From NCBI RefSeq assembly GCF_011043555.1, contig NZ_JAAKGS010000002.1, positions 558,001-622,000 of the forward strand: a DNA stretch of 64,000 nucleotides, in the 5' to 3' direction. Positions 52,574 to 62,604 of this stretch are shown piece by piece. A program made the position numbers and the translations under genes. The notes under the pieces were generated by a model that was given only the letters and a program-made list of their open reading frames with translations, did not search any database and was not told where the DNA came from. Origin of the DNA: Sphingobacterium sp. SGR-19. GTDB taxonomy: Bacteria; Bacteroidota; Bacteroidia; Sphingobacteriales; Sphingobacteriaceae. Each line of letters opens with the position of its first letter. Within the stretch, counting starts at the first letter, position 1.

Positions 52574-53269
52574 AAACAACTGTAATTCTCCTAGATCCCG
52601 AATCATATGACGTACATCTTTCGGTTGTTCAAGACCAATTGCATTAAAGAAGATCGCGTCGATTCCCGCGTTTTGCGCACCGCGAACATCAGCATCAAGG
52701 TTATCCCCAATCATGATAGATGTTTCCCGCTCGGCTTTTCCATTTTGTAAAGCATACTCAAAGATTCGTCGATCGGGTTTATTTACGCCAAATAATTCCG
52801 AAATAACAATTGTTTTAAAATAAGAAGTTAGCTTACTATGCGCTAACTTCTTTTCACAAGCTTCTTTGAAACCATTAGAGATTAAGTGCAGGCTATATTT
52901 ACGCTGCAGATAGGTCAACGTTTCAACCGCGTTTGGAAAAAGATTCGTCTTGGTAGGACAGATGTTTAGATATTCTACCTCAAATGCCGACGGAAACAAC
53001 TCAGGTTCAACACCTAGTTGGGTAAACGTATCGGCAAACCGTAACCGACGCAACGTCGGTTTATCAATTTTTCCATGGTGATAAAGTTCCCAAAGACGAT
53101 GATTGTTAACGGTATAAGTTTCAATAAAAAGGTCGGAATCCGTCTTTCCGATCAATTTATCAAAACGATATTTGTAGTAGAGCTCGTGTAGTGTCTCTTG
53201 TGCATTCTTATCAAAATCCCAGATGGTATGGTCTAAATCGAAGAAAATATCTTTTTTATGGAAAAACAT
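52568..53269 (-). CDS. HAD-family phosphatase, YjjG-like nucleotidase
   Basis: The 233-residue protein has the four HAD motifs: DLDHTIWDFDKNA with the nucleophile (17-29), a Ser in LISNGFKEA (about 134), a lysine in FGVNKPDRRIFEYAL (about 160), and the acidic pair in MIGDNLDADVRG (about 186). The N-terminal helical cap and the text DHTIWDFD are typical of YjjG, which removes phosphate from non-canonical pyrimidine nucleotides. The substrate is inferred from family only. Confidence 0.87.
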   Translation of the reverse strand: MFFHKKDIFFDLDHTIWDFDKNAQETLHELYYKYRFDKLIGKTDSDLFIETYTVNNHRLWELYHHGKIDKPTLRRLRFADTFTQLGVEPELFPSAFEVEYLNICPTKTNLFPNAVETLTYLQRKYSLHLISNGFKEACEKKLAHSKLTSYFKTIVISELFGVNKPDRRIFEYALQNGKAERETSIMIGDNLDADVRGAQNAGIDAIFFNAIGLEQPKDVRHMIRDLGELQLFF

Positions 53270-53369
53270 ATTACAAAGATAACAGCTTTCTTAACCTATT
53301 GTCATAATGCATCGACTATTTCCTTTCAGGTTTACAAATGGTTATTTTTGTGCGACATTAATTTATTGT

Positions 53370-54248
53370 ATGAAGAGAGCTCTCGTACTGTTTTATTTTT
53401 TGGTTTTTTATGCGATTACCCAATTGCTTTGGTGGGGGTATCTCTTGGTCAATTACGAACCCGAGCGCAAAGGAATGATAATTGGGGAAGGAATTTTTTT
53501 CTTGTTGATTTTTATTTGGGGAGCGATGCGGTTAAAGAAACTGTTTAGCGGCGAACATAAACAACAACAGCAACAGCAGAATTTCTTATTGGCGGTAACC
53601 CATGAACTGAAATCTCCTTTAGCATCGGTAAAACTCTATATACAGACTATTCTAAAACGTGATTTGGATAGGGAGCAACAAAAAGTTTTCCTTTCCAATT
53701 CCTTGAAGGATATTGAACGGTTGGATGACCTCGTCGAAAATGTATTATTGACCACCAAATTGGAAAACCGTAGTTTTAATTTCCCAAAAGAAAATTTTAA
53801 TTTAACGGAATTGGTGGATAGCGTGGTAGATAGACTACAGAAAAATGCATGTAGCTCTCAAGTTTTAAGACCGGAATTAGATGGAGATGTGGTTATTCAT
53901 GCTGATAAATTTGCCATCACGAATGTGGTAAACAATTTAATAGAAAATGCCATAAAATATTCTCCTCCATGTGCAACGGTGGATGTAAAGCTAAAAGAAA
54001 GCGAAAACAGAAAAATTATTTTTTCTGTTGCCGACCATGGGCAGGGTATACCGGAAGAAGAGAAAAAAAACATATTCAACAAGTTTTACCGAATAGGCAA
54101 TGAGTCTACACGTAAAACTAAAGGCACGGGTTTAGGGTTGTATATAGTGAAGACAGTATTGCAAAAACACAACGCCTCCATTAAGGTAAAAGATAACACT
54201 CCATCTGGGAGTATTTTTGAAGTAACATTTGAAAATTATGCAAGCTAA
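53370..54248 (+). CDS. Sensor histidine kinase
   Basis: The 292-residue kinase from the ATG at 53370 has two membrane helices near the N-terminus (about 4-26 and 38-56) with almost no periplasmic loop, a HisKA domain with the phospho-accepting His in LAVTHELKSPLASVKL, and a HATPase domain (NLIENAIKYSPP, DHGQGIPEEEKKNIFNKFYR, GTGLGLYIVK). The lack of a sensor domain suggests membrane or intracellular sensing. It overlaps the response regulator gene by 11 bp. An ATG 21 codons upstream is possible but adds a sequence without likeness to a signal. Confidence 0.92.
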   Translation: MKRALVLFYFLVFYAITQLLWWGYLLVNYEPERKGMIIGEGIFFLLIFIWGAMRLKKLFSGEHKQQQQQQNFLLAVTHELKSPLASVKLYIQTILKRDLDREQQKVFLSNSLKDIERLDDLVENVLLTTKLENRSFNFPKENFNLTELVDSVVDRLQKNACSSQVLRPELDGDVVIHADKFAITNVVNNLIENAIKYSPPCATVDVKLKESENRKIIFSVADHGQGIPEEEKKNIFNKFYRIGNESTRKTKGTGLGLYIVKTVLQKHNASIKVKDNTPSGSIFEVTFENYAS

Positions 54249-54951
54249 GCAACGTATATTATTGGTAGAAGATGAAGAACATTTATTGGAAGCCATCAAA
54301 TTAAATTTGGAGCTAGAAGGCTACCGGGTAACGACAGCTACAGACGGAAAGAAAGCGTTGAAGATATTTAAGGAGGAGCGCTTCAACCTGATTGTTTTGG
54401 ATGTCATGATTCCAGAAATCGACGGTTTTCAGGTTGCAGAAACCATCCGTCTACAGAATACGGAAGTACCTATTATGTTCCTAACGGCTAAGAATAGTAG
54501 TGAAGATCGAATCACCGGCCTAAAAAAAGGTGCCGATGACTATTTAGTGAAGCCTTTTAATTTGGAAGAGCTTATCCTTCGTGTTGGCAATTTAATCCGT
54601 AGAGGACTTAAATCAGACGATTTAAAAGAGTTTAATTCGTACACGATTGGAGATAAGACTATTTATTTCAATTCGTATGAACTTCATCATGCGGATGGCA
54701 CGGTGACGTCGTTGACAAAAAAAGAGACGATGCTGTTAAAGTTATTGATTGAACGAAAAAATGAAGCAGTTTCCCGGGAACAGATATTAGAAACCGTGTG
54801 GAATTACGACGTTTATCCATCAACGCGTACGATAGATAATTTTATTTTGACGTTCCGTAAATATTTTGAGCCCGACCAAAAACATCCTGTGTATTTTCAT
54901 TCGATCCGTGGTGTAGGGTATAAGTTTACAGATACACCAACCAGTGCATAG
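54238..54951 (+). CDS. OmpR/PhoB family response regulator
   Basis: The 237-residue protein has a receiver domain (LLVEDEEH acidic pair, phospho-Asp in IVLDVMIPE at about 53, LTAKN, KPF lysine) and a winged-helix DNA-binding domain (about 135-232, TKKETMLLKLLIERKNEAVS, YPSTRTIDNFILTFRKYFE). It pairs with the upstream kinase. Targets are unknown; co-transcription with the TPR gene and hemE hints at control of local genes. Confidence 0.95.
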   Translation: MQAKQRILLVEDEEHLLEAIKLNLELEGYRVTTATDGKKALKIFKEERFNLIVLDVMIPEIDGFQVAETIRLQNTEVPIMFLTAKNSSEDRITGLKKGADDYLVKPFNLEELILRVGNLIRRGLKSDDLKEFNSYTIGDKTIYFNSYELHHADGTVTSLTKKETMLLKLLIERKNEAVSREQILETVWNYDVYPSTRTIDNFILTFRKYFEPDQKHPVYFHSIRGVGYKFTDTPTSA

Positions 54952-55467
54952 ATGAACACACGATCGAGGATGATTGTCATCGGTATCGCAGTGACATTTC
55001 TTCTTTATGCGGTTTATGAGAAGCACTATAATATCATTATTTATATTTTAGGGCTAATTGGATACTTCATATGGAGCCATTACCGCGAAGGTACCGTTTT
55101 TCTAGCTACGCAAGCGTTTCACAAACAAGATTATGAGAAAACAAAAGCACTGTTAGCGGAAATTAAGAATCCTGATAAACTGCGAAAGAGACGACGGAAT
55201 TATTATGAATTTATGATGGGAAATATCGCTCTTAAAGAGGAGCGGATTGATGATGCCGAATACCACTTTCAGTTAGCTTCCCGCTTGCCTTGGAAGCGTG
55301 ATGCGGAGAAGGGGTTTGTATTAATCAATCTTGCAAATATCAGTTTACGAAAACGTAATTATGACCGTGTTCCCGTGTATATCGAGCTTGCAAATAAATT
55401 AAAGCTTACAGAACGCCAAAAAGCAATTATTGAAAAAATAGAGAAAGAATTAAATAAACAAACCTAG
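54952..55467 (+). CDS. Membrane-anchored TPR protein
   Basis: The 171-residue protein has two close membrane segments (about 5-20 and 24-41) and a soluble part with two or three TPR-like units (FHKQDYEKTKALLAEI, YEFMMGNIALKEERIDDAEYHF, LANISLRKRNYDRVPVYI). It begins directly after the response regulator stop and its own stop overlaps the hemE start by 1 bp. The function is unknown. Confidence 0.78.
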   Translation: MNTRSRMIVIGIAVTFLLYAVYEKHYNIIIYILGLIGYFIWSHYREGTVFLATQAFHKQDYEKTKALLAEIKNPDKLRKRRRNYYEFMMGNIALKEERIDDAEYHFQLASRLPWKRDAEKGFVLINLANISLRKRNYDRVPVYIELANKLKLTERQKAIIEKIEKELNKQT

Positions 55468-56501
55468 TGGACAAAACTTTACAGAACGATTTATTGATTA
55501 GAGCTGCATTATCGCAGTCTACGGAGAGACCTCCTGTTTGGATGATGCGCCAAGCTGGACGCTTTATGCCTGAATACTGGGAAATAAAGAATAAATACAG
55601 CTTTTTAGAGATGTGCAAAACACCGGAAATTGCAGCAGATGTAACGATGTTGCCCGTTGATCTTTTGGATATCGATGCGGCAATCTTATTTTCCGACATT
55701 CTGGTAACGGCGGAGGCAATGGGAGGAGATCTATCGTTCGAGCAAGGCGTCGGGCCTCGATTCAGTAACCCTGTACGCACACAAGCTGATGTGGATAGGT
55801 TAGAAACGGATTGTGTAGATAGGTTACAGTATGTTGCGAATGCTATCCGTGTGGTGCAAAAACGTTTGGTAGGGCGAATCCCCTTAATCGGCTTCGCAGG
55901 TGCCCCGTTCACTATATTGAGTTATCTCGTGGAGGGAGGCTCGTCTAAAGATTTTAAACGAACCAAGTTGTTGCTTAATAACGAACCAGATTTAGCGCAT
56001 CAACTTTTGCAAAAGATAGCAGATGTAACAATAAGTTATCTGAATATGCAGATAGAAGCAGGTGTAAATGCTATACAATTGTTTGATAGTTGGGCATTAG
56101 CATTATCATGGAACGATTATCGCGATTTTGCACATGACTACAATAAATATATTCTGGACAATATCAAACGGTCCGTTCCTGTGATTTCTTTCTGTAAAGG
56201 TTCTTCGGTATTTGCGCCGATGATGGCAGAAGCAAATCCAGATGTGGTATCCATCGACTGGAACGCTGATTTAAAAAATATAAAACAAATGCTTCCGAAA
56301 GGAATTGCCGTGCAAGGAAATTTAGATCCATTTGTATTGTATGCAGATAAACATGTTATTAAAGATAAAATTTTGCAGTTATTTGAGCGTATGCGTGGCG
56401 AAGAAGGATTTATCTTTAACCTAGGGCATGGGATTATGCCGGATATTCCTTTTGATAACGTGAAACATGCGATTGAAGTAGTAAAGGAATTCCGTTATTA
56501 G
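55467..56501 (+). CDS. hemE: Uroporphyrinogen decarboxylase
   Basis: The enzyme turns uroporphyrinogen III into coproporphyrinogen III in haem synthesis. The 344-residue product, with a GTG start overlapping the previous stop, shows PPVWMMRQAGRFMPEY (about 22-37, substrate Arg), ILFSDILVTAEAMGG (catalytic Asp), GFAGAPFTILSYLVEGG near 134 and NLGHGIMPDIP near 318. Length and motifs are normal. Confidence 0.97.
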   Translation: MDKTLQNDLLIRAALSQSTERPPVWMMRQAGRFMPEYWEIKNKYSFLEMCKTPEIAADVTMLPVDLLDIDAAILFSDILVTAEAMGGDLSFEQGVGPRFSNPVRTQADVDRLETDCVDRLQYVANAIRVVQKRLVGRIPLIGFAGAPFTILSYLVEGGSSKDFKRTKLLLNNEPDLAHQLLQKIADVTISYLNMQIEAGVNAIQLFDSWALALSWNDYRDFAHDYNKYILDNIKRSVPVISFCKGSSVFAPMMAEANPDVVSIDWNADLKNIKQMLPKGIAVQGNLDPFVLYADKHVIKDKILQLFERMRGEEGFIFNLGHGIMPDIPFDNVKHAIEVVKEFRY

Positions 56502-56548
56502 CGTGATAACTGATGAGCTATGTGTGATAAGATGGCTAATTAAACAAA

Positions 56549-57088
56549 ATGATATATCTATACGCGAAAGCGCTGCATATTATCTTTATGGTCTGCTGGA
56601 TGGCGGGATTATTTTATATGCCCCGGTTGTTTGTTTACCATACGGAAGCGAAGTTGAAGCCGGATGTGGAATATCAAGTACTGCATGAACAATTCAAGAT
56701 TATGGAACGGAGGCTTTGGTGGGTGATCACCACGCCTGCGATGTATATCACTATTGCTTCCGCACTGACTATGCTTTATCTATCACCGGGTTTGTTAAGT
56801 CAAGGATGGATGCAGGTAAAACTTACTTTTGTGGGAGGACTGCTGTTTTACCATTTTAAGAGCCAGCAAATCATGCTGTTATTGGCAACAGGTAGATCAA
56901 CATGGACTTCTTCGCGGTTGCGCTTATGGAACGAAGTGTCCACCATTATCCTTTTTGCCATTGTTTTTTTAGTTATCTTTAGGTCGGCTATCGACTGGAT
57001 TTATGGTGTGTTGGGATTATTGGGGTTGGCCATACTATTGATGATTTTGATCAAGTTGTATAAGCGGTACCGATCTCGTAACTCGTGA
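56549..57088 (+). CDS. hemJ: HemJ-type protoporphyrinogen oxidase
   Basis: The 179-residue membrane protein has four to five hydrophobic helices and the family motifs KALHIIFMVCWMAGLFYMPRL (broken here as KALHIIFMVCW, AGLFYMPRLFVYH) with the conserved His at about 10, and a Lys in QVKLTFVGGLLFYH near 90. HemJ oxidises protoporphyrinogen IX and binds haem. Its position 47 bp after hemE supports the call. Confidence 0.92.
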   Translation: MIYLYAKALHIIFMVCWMAGLFYMPRLFVYHTEAKLKPDVEYQVLHEQFKIMERRLWWVITTPAMYITIASALTMLYLSPGLLSQGWMQVKLTFVGGLLFYHFKSQQIMLLLATGRSTWTSSRLRLWNEVSTIILFAIVFLVIFRSAIDWIYGVLGLLGLAILLMILIKLYKRYRSRNS

Positions 57089-57155
57089 CTGGATTTTTCA
57101 TGGCTAGTTAGGAAATACGAATTGCTAACGCAAATTGCAAGTTACGAACAACGAT

Positions 57156-57656
57156 ATGAAGAGCATAATTTTATTACTATTCCTTGCCATAATTATAAGC
57201 CAGGGAAAAGCACAAGATCATACCTGGGCATTTGGTTTCTATGGCGACGTTCAATTGGAATCCCCCAGCTATCAAGGTGCTTTTGGGATTCAAGCTAAAT
57301 ATGATTTTGCAAAACATTCCGGAATACAAGCGCAGGTGTATGGTCGAAATGGTTATGTCGCTGTCGGTGGCGATTATATATTGTCATTATTGGATCGGAC
57401 GAAAAGTAATTTTAATGTTTTTCTAGGGGGAGGAATAAGCCAAGATTTCTACCGTTATCATGAGGTACACGAAGATCAGGCGTGGCCGGAAAGACGGGAG
57501 AGCTTTACGATGTTTAACGGGCAGGCTGGCATGAGTTACTATTTTCCGGCGGTGAACCTTTCGTTATATACCGGATATAAATTGAAGTACAATTTTGAGT
57601 GGGAGGAAACGGAACCCAATTATCTGATGTTTGGTATTCGTTATCATTTGTGGTAG
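57156..57656 (+). CDS. Small outer-membrane beta-barrel protein
   Basis: The 166-residue protein has a signal peptide (IILLLFLAIIISQGKAQ) and about eight amphipathic beta strands, for example FGIQAKYDFAKHSGIQAQVYG and VNLSLYTGYKLKYNF, ending in YHLW. This fits an eight-strand barrel such as OmpA/OmpX-like proteins. No named family is recognised. A TTG at 57135 is a weaker start. Confidence 0.7.
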   Translation: MKSIILLLFLAIIISQGKAQDHTWAFGFYGDVQLESPSYQGAFGIQAKYDFAKHSGIQAQVYGRNGYVAVGGDYILSLLDRTKSNFNVFLGGGISQDFYRYHEVHEDQAWPERRESFTMFNGQAGMSYYFPAVNLSLYTGYKLKYNFEWEETEPNYLMFGIRYHLW

Positions 57657-57670
57657 ACGTTAAAAGGACA

Positions 57671-57707
57671 AAAAAGCGTGTTAATTCAATTAACACGCTT
57701 TTTTTAT
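57671..57707. terminator. Bidirectional terminator between convergent genes
   Basis: AGCGTGTTAA(TT) pairs with (AA)TTAACACGCT (57676-57700) with A and T tracts on both sides. It serves the barrel gene (+) and the phosphoesterase gene (-). Confidence 0.9.
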
Positions 57708-57726
57708 TGGTTTCAAACACGATCTA

Positions 57727-59295
57727 TTATTCCACTATTTTCAATTCCTTCGCTTGCAAATATGTTCTGCCGAACATATCTGTTGCTCTCACTTGAATGG
57801 TGTACTGACCAGCTTGGAGTTTACCGGGCAGCTTAGCTTGCCAGACATGAGTGGATTCTACGGCATTAGAAGGCCTGCGACCATCCATTACCTTTTCCGC
57901 ATTGTCAAATTTCAATACGTTATATTGATAATTGGGATCTTCTGTTTGCGTGTGGTTCATTTTCTTCCATTCCTTTCCGTCTAGACTATATTCTACGATG
58001 TCGCTTGACGCACCAATAAAGAAGTTGACGGACAGGCTATGTCGACGCAAATATTTTTGCTGTACAGCAGCCGGGAAGATGATGTTTAACTGATAATCTT
58101 CTGGTTCTCCGGCTACTTTGTAATCAAACGTGTATTTATTGCCTTCGATGTTTAAAATTGCGTAACCTTTTGGCGTCCCATCACGCATCGTCGAAGCCGG
58201 TACACCAAATTTGTTTTTTAACCCTGAATACCAGTCACCGGATGTGGTGCCGACATTGTACTCATGATGTGGGGTGTCTTGCTTCCAGCCGTCTTCTTTA
58301 GTGTAGAAGTTGTGTCTTTGAAGATGCGTGTGTGCAGAGAGGGAGAGTGTGTTTGGATAGTCGGCAAGCAAATCAAACAACCGTTGCCTGTCCTCGTTTC
58401 GAAAAACATCGGAGTTGTTATGTAACAGGGGAATGTGAAATGCTAGGACAATGAGCCTATCTTTCGGAACAAATTTCAAATCGTTTTCCACAAAATCTAG
58501 TTGGTCTTTCCGGAAACCACCTAAATACCCTTTTCCCGTCCGAGGATTGGGATAGATGATATTATCCAAAATGATAAAATGTGCATCACCGTAGTTAAAG
58601 GAAAAGTTGTTAGGGCCAAAGTTCTTTTGATAGGTTTCATCAGAAAATATATCTTCCTGTACATCGTAATTCATGTCATGATTGCCCATAACGTTAAACC
58701 AAGGTAACCCTAATTTTCCGATAGTGTTTTTGTAGGGCGTATGTAAAGCCAAATCGTCTCCAACTAAATCGCCTAAACTCAACCCAAATGAAAATTTCGC
58801 TGTGCGATTAATGTCTTGGATGATGCCTTTGTCAAAATAATCGATCTCTTCTGTGTTGTAAGCTTGTGGGTCACCAAAGATTAAAGCGCTGAAATTCTTT
58901 TGTTCAGCGGTGTCTCTTTGCAAGGCGAAATCGAAGGATTTGGGCAGTCTTCCGGTAGGTTTACTTCCTTCATACTTTAACTCGGGCGAACCCTCCGGTT
59001 TGTGAATGTAATAGAATTGCGGCATGTTGTTTTTATCCACCGGAAGCCGGTATCCATTTGGCTTGATAACAAAGAAAATGCTGTTATCCCTTGCCGGGAT
59101 GTTGTATTTTCCAGACGCATCGGTAAGTGCGACGTCTACTCCGTTACTGACAGCAACTTGAGGCAGTCCCTTTTCCCGTCTCTCTTTTTTTCCGTTTTGA
59201 TTAATATCCTCATAGACGAAACCCTGGATCATCTCCTGTGCATAAAGTACATTTGATAAGAGTATGCCAGTAAGTAATGCAATTTTTAAATTCAT
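57727..59295 (-). CDS. Secreted calcineurin-like metallophosphoesterase
   Basis: The 522-residue exported protein has a signal peptide ending LYAQ, an N-terminal CNA-B/SdrD-like beta domain (about 22-110, GFVYEDINQNGKKERREKGL), the phosphoesterase domain (about 130-350) and a C-terminal beta domain (about 380-520). Metal ligands are visible in order: GDPQAYN, GDLVGDD, GNHDMN, and SAHTHLQRHN. The three-part layout is that of the calcineurin-like phosphoesterases with N- and C-terminal extensions common in Bacteroidota. The substrate is unknown. Confidence 0.9.
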   Translation of the reverse strand: MNLKIALLTGILLSNVLYAQEMIQGFVYEDINQNGKKERREKGLPQVAVSNGVDVALTDASGKYNIPARDNSIFFVIKPNGYRLPVDKNNMPQFYYIHKPEGSPELKYEGSKPTGRLPKSFDFALQRDTAEQKNFSALIFGDPQAYNTEEIDYFDKGIIQDINRTAKFSFGLSLGDLVGDDLALHTPYKNTIGKLGLPWFNVMGNHDMNYDVQEDIFSDETYQKNFGPNNFSFNYGDAHFIILDNIIYPNPRTGKGYLGGFRKDQLDFVENDLKFVPKDRLIVLAFHIPLLHNNSDVFRNEDRQRLFDLLADYPNTLSLSAHTHLQRHNFYTKEDGWKQDTPHHEYNVGTTSGDWYSGLKNKFGVPASTMRDGTPKGYAILNIEGNKYTFDYKVAGEPEDYQLNIIFPAAVQQKYLRRHSLSVNFFIGASSDIVEYSLDGKEWKKMNHTQTEDPNYQYNVLKFDNAEKVMDGRRPSNAVESTHVWQAKLPGKLQAGQYTIQVRATDMFGRTYLQAKELKIVE

Positions 59296-59568
59296 ATCTC
59301 CAACTTTATTTTACGACAAAAGTCCTATCTTAAAATTAGGGAATTATGTTTTTTGTTTTAAGAATATGTTAATTGCAAAGTAGTCAGTTTTTCTTACGAA
59401 GTATATATAACTTTATATTTTCATATTTGTATCGTGAGCTCAGCAACATGAAAAGTAAAATTGGTGATGAGTAAATATAATAATTTGAAGTGGTAACTTC
59501 GTTTACATTTTTTTAATCAACATGAGTTTAGAAAATGAAGATAATGAAGGTAACAAAATTGCGAGCGG

Positions 59569-61218
59569 ATGGCTGTGACTTATATTTTCAGGAAAAATTA
59601 CGCGATATTAACCGTGGTTATGTCTGCTATGGTGTTGTTTCTCAGCCAGTGTAATACGGAGGATTCATCCAAAAAGCCTTTGGAAACGTTAAGGCAAATA
59701 ATCGCTGAACGCGAGTATTACTTCGACAAGAAACTAAAGCAGATTGATAGTGTCCAGCACAGGTTACAAGTGGACGATCCAGTCGCACGCTTTGACGCAT
59801 GCAGAACGCTTTTCGGGATGTACTACGACTTGCAGATTGATAGCGCGTTGCAATATGCCGAACAGATGCTCGAACTGTCGGAGACCTCCCTCAAGGCACA
59901 GCCCGCTTACCGGGCCGAAGCCTTGTTTTTGATCGCTCGGGTGTACGCGTATACAGGGATGTACAAAGAGTCCGGTGAGCTACTGGACAGCGCGTATTTT
60001 ATTCCTGAGGTATTTTCCGAGGACCTTCACCGCCTTTATTTCGTTGCACGGATGGAATTGTATAAAGGGTTGGCCGACCAAGCTTTAGGCGACAGTCAAA
60101 TGAAAGCGTACATAGAGAGCATTGACGCTTGCCGCGATTCCCTGATGATCTATACACCCGAAAATTCGGTTTGGCATCTTATACATCTGTCCAATAAAAA
60201 AAAAGGAGAGGGCGACTATGTCTCTGCTACAGAAATCCTGTATAAGGCGTACAATCAATTGACGACCGATGACCGGGACATGGCCCATGTGGCCTTCTAT
60301 ATGTCTAGCCTCTATGGCCTACAAGGGGACGCGGAGCAAGAAAAACGGTACCTGATTACTTCCGCCATTACCGATATCAAACATGCTGTTAAAGAATACG
60401 TTGCTCTCTGGAAGCTGGCTACTATCCTCTATAGGGAAAAGGATGTGGAAACGGCCTATCAATTCATCGAAATATCGTTGCAGGATGCCATGTACAGCGG
60501 CGCATATCGATGGACACAGTATATCATCAGGATATTACCCGATATTTATGCCAGTTACAATACCAAAATCTTACAACAAAAAAATACGATTTCTACAGCA
60601 TTTTCCATTATTGCCTGCCTCTTGGTATGTTCCGTTTTCTTGTTCATATACATTGTCAGGCAGTATCGGAAATTGGATAAAGCGAAAAGCCAATTGCTTC
60701 TCCTTAACGATGAGTTGGTGTCTACCAACCTGCTGAAGGAAACTTACCTGAGCAAGTTCATCGATTTATGTTCTGATTATATAGATAAGCTCGATGCGTA
60801 TAGAAGCAACATCAAACGGCTACTGAAGGTCGGAAAGTTGGAAAAAATCGAGAAGGAACTAGAGTCCACCAAATATATTGAGAAAGAGCATAGAGCCTTT
60901 CTAAAAAATTTTGACGAGACGTTTCTAAGTCTATATCCTGATTTTGTTTCGGAATTTAACGATCTGTTTTTGGAGGCGGATCGACAGAAAATGAAACCAA
61001 ACGAATTATTGACAACCGAGCTGAGAGTTTTTGCGCTTATCAAGCTAGGTATTACCGACAGCTATAAAATAGCCAAGTTCTTAAGGTGCTCTATTACGAC
61101 AATTTATACGTATCGGTCGAAGAATAAAAACAAATCAATTTATCCCGAAAGTTTTGAAGATCGAATTAAAGACGGCCAGCGAGTGTCCTCCTGTTCATCT
61201 CCGATGAACCTAAAATAG
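59569..61218 (+). CDS. DUF6377-type TPR membrane regulator
   Basis: The 549-residue protein has an N-terminal lipoprotein- or anchor-like segment (about 8-27, ending FLSQCN), a periplasmic TPR region (about 40-330), one membrane helix (about 342-362, [20 protein letters not shown]), a coiled coil (about 365-385) and a C-terminal helical domain with a LuxR-like helix-turn-helix (about 485-530, [38 protein letters not shown]). This plan of outside sensor and inside DNA-binding end is that of the DUF6377 regulators near carbohydrate loci. It likely controls the lipoprotein genes that follow at 400 bp. Confidence 0.85.
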   Translation: MAVTYIFRKNYAILTVVMSAMVLFLSQCNTEDSSKKPLETLRQIIAEREYYFDKKLKQIDSVQHRLQVDDPVARFDACRTLFGMYYDLQIDSALQYAEQMLELSETSLKAQPAYRAEALFLIARVYAYTGMYKESGELLDSAYFIPEVFSEDLHRLYFVARMELYKGLADQALGDSQMKAYIESIDACRDSLMIYTPENSVWHLIHLSNKKKGEGDYVSATEILYKAYNQLTTDDRDMAHVAFYMSSLYGLQGDAEQEKRYLITSAITDIKHAVKEYVALWKLATILYREKDVETAYQFIEISLQDAMYSGAYRWTQYIIRILPDIYASYNTKILQQKNTISTAFSIIACLLVCSVFLFIYIVRQYRKLDKAKSQLLLLNDELVSTNLLKETYLSKFIDLCSDYIDKLDAYRSNIKRLLKVGKLEKIEKELESTKYIEKEHRAFLKNFDETFLSLYPDFVSEFNDLFLEADRQKMKPNELLTTELRVFALIKLGITDSYKIAKFLRCSITTIYTYRSKNKNKSIYPESFEDRIKDGQRVSSCSSPMNLK

Positions 61219-61618
61219 ACTTTTTTATATTATAAAAGTTTAGATTTAGGTGTTTTGTTTTGTTTCTTAAATATCTTTTATACAGCTTCTTATATGTTTT
61301 TTTAGTTTTGATTTTTAGCTTCCCATGCGACGGAATGTATTTATCTCGCATCTTAATACGGAACTTTGGCTTGATCAAATATTAAACACTGTAGTCGCTA
61401 CCGTTTGGTCGAAGAGTAATCTTCGTAAAGCGGCTCGTTATAATCAATTTTTTTCAAACAATTGTTAATTAAATATTAAACTTTCGTTACTTTTTTATGT
61501 TTGGTTTCGGTTACTTACGACATATTTTACTTTTGCACCGAAATAAAATCTGTACCACGTCGCGATAAGGTGACGCAGTCCGGGTAAATGTATAGCAATA
61601 ATCAAAATAATCAATAAC
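61219..61618. other. 400-bp intergenic region before the BACON lipoprotein genes
   Basis: AT-rich, without a credible gene. It holds a small hairpin CGAAGA/TCTTCG (61410-61425) without a T run, and a promoter-like TTTG (61500-61503) with TACTTTTG (61528-61535), 24 bp apart. The length fits a control region for the DUF6377 regulator. Confidence 0.5.
61500..61535 (+). promoter_or_regulatory. Candidate promoter of the BACON lipoprotein unit
   Basis: TTTG, a 24-bp spacer (slightly long) and TACTTTTG, a full TAnnTTTG match. The 5' leader would be about 75 nt. Confidence 0.4.
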
Positions 61619-62590
61619 ATGATACACAAAAGAATTACTTTCTGGGGCTTTTTACTGTTAGTGAGTTGCGTGGGCATTTTTGCCTGCTCCAAAGAGGACA
61701 ACACTAAAAACGCGGCTGCACGCCTCAAGGTGGATAAGATACACCTTTCCGTTATCCAATCAGGAAGATTGAGCTCTGGTAGCAAGCCTATGCTTACGAT
61801 CTTGGCGAATCTGGGATATGAAATAACGAGTGATGTCAGCTGGATATCGACGGATAAGCCAATAGGAAAAGGGCAAACAGACGTATTGCTCGATATCCAA
61901 GAAAACACAACAGGGGGTATCCGTACAGGACATCTTACTGTATCTTCTAACAACCTAAAAGAAAAAGTAACGATTATACAGACGATGGATTTAGACACGG
62001 ATGATGGTCAAAACGTAGGATTCGTATACTTGGAAGATGACTTCGGCTGGTGTGAAGAATTTGGAGGAGAAGATGAAATCGAAAAACAGGCTACTGGAAC
62101 GACAATCAATGCGAATACTGTAGCCACTGCAAAAGCGGCACTCAATTCCAGAGGATATGAAGACATTAATTCGGGAGGCAATTGTTTCTATTTAGGGAAA
62201 CATTACTTTAAAATGGGGAAAACTAACTATCAAACCGGGGTTCGACTTGCCCATATCCCTAATCTGGAAGACGGTAAAACAACAAATGCCCGTCTTACAT
62301 TCCATGCTACCCCAGTTCGTACGGGGAGTGGGAACTATGACAATGTGCAAGTTATCGTTCAAATCGAAGGGCCCGGCACTGTCGGCGGTGGATCAAAAAA
62401 GACAAGTGACGAAATCAGTATACAGATTCCTAACGGCGGTCCTTGGCATTGGGTTGAAAGAAGTGTGGAACTTTTTGGAATAGAAGCAGCTAGTAAGATC
62501 ACATTAAAAACAACAAAAACAGGTTCCGATACAGGTACTTTTCGTTGGAGCTTGAACGATATCAAGATTGAAAAAATACAAACAAACTAG
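61619..62590 (+). CDS. BACON-domain lipoprotein, paralogue A
   Basis: The 323-residue lipoprotein has a signal with acylated Cys in GIFACSKED (about residue 23), one BACON-like domain (about 38-120, VSWISTDKPIGKGQTDVLLD and GHLTVSSNN) and a C-terminal domain (about 133-323) shared with the next gene. The shared marks are YLEDDFGWCEEFGGEDE, SRGYEDINSGGNCFYLGKHY, FKMGKTNYQTGVRL, LTFHATPVRTGSG and VQIEGPGTVGG. The C-terminal domain is beta-rich and of unknown function, perhaps glycan binding. It is followed at 14 bp by its larger paralogue. Confidence 0.78.
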   Translation: MIHKRITFWGFLLLVSCVGIFACSKEDNTKNAAARLKVDKIHLSVIQSGRLSSGSKPMLTILANLGYEITSDVSWISTDKPIGKGQTDVLLDIQENTTGGIRTGHLTVSSNNLKEKVTIIQTMDLDTDDGQNVGFVYLEDDFGWCEEFGGEDEIEKQATGTTINANTVATAKAALNSRGYEDINSGGNCFYLGKHYFKMGKTNYQTGVRLAHIPNLEDGKTTNARLTFHATPVRTGSGNYDNVQVIVQIEGPGTVGGGSKKTSDEISIQIPNGGPWHWVERSVELFGIEAASKITLKTTKTGSDTGTFRWSLNDIKIEKIQTN

Positions 62591-62604
62591 CATCCAATAT
62601 ATTA

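Noticed and set aside
61166..61378. Minus-strand 70-codon Lys-rich frame
   Set aside because: It overlaps the end of the DUF6377 gene and an AT-rich gap; the Lys/Tyr-rich composition is what AT-rich DNA gives by chance.
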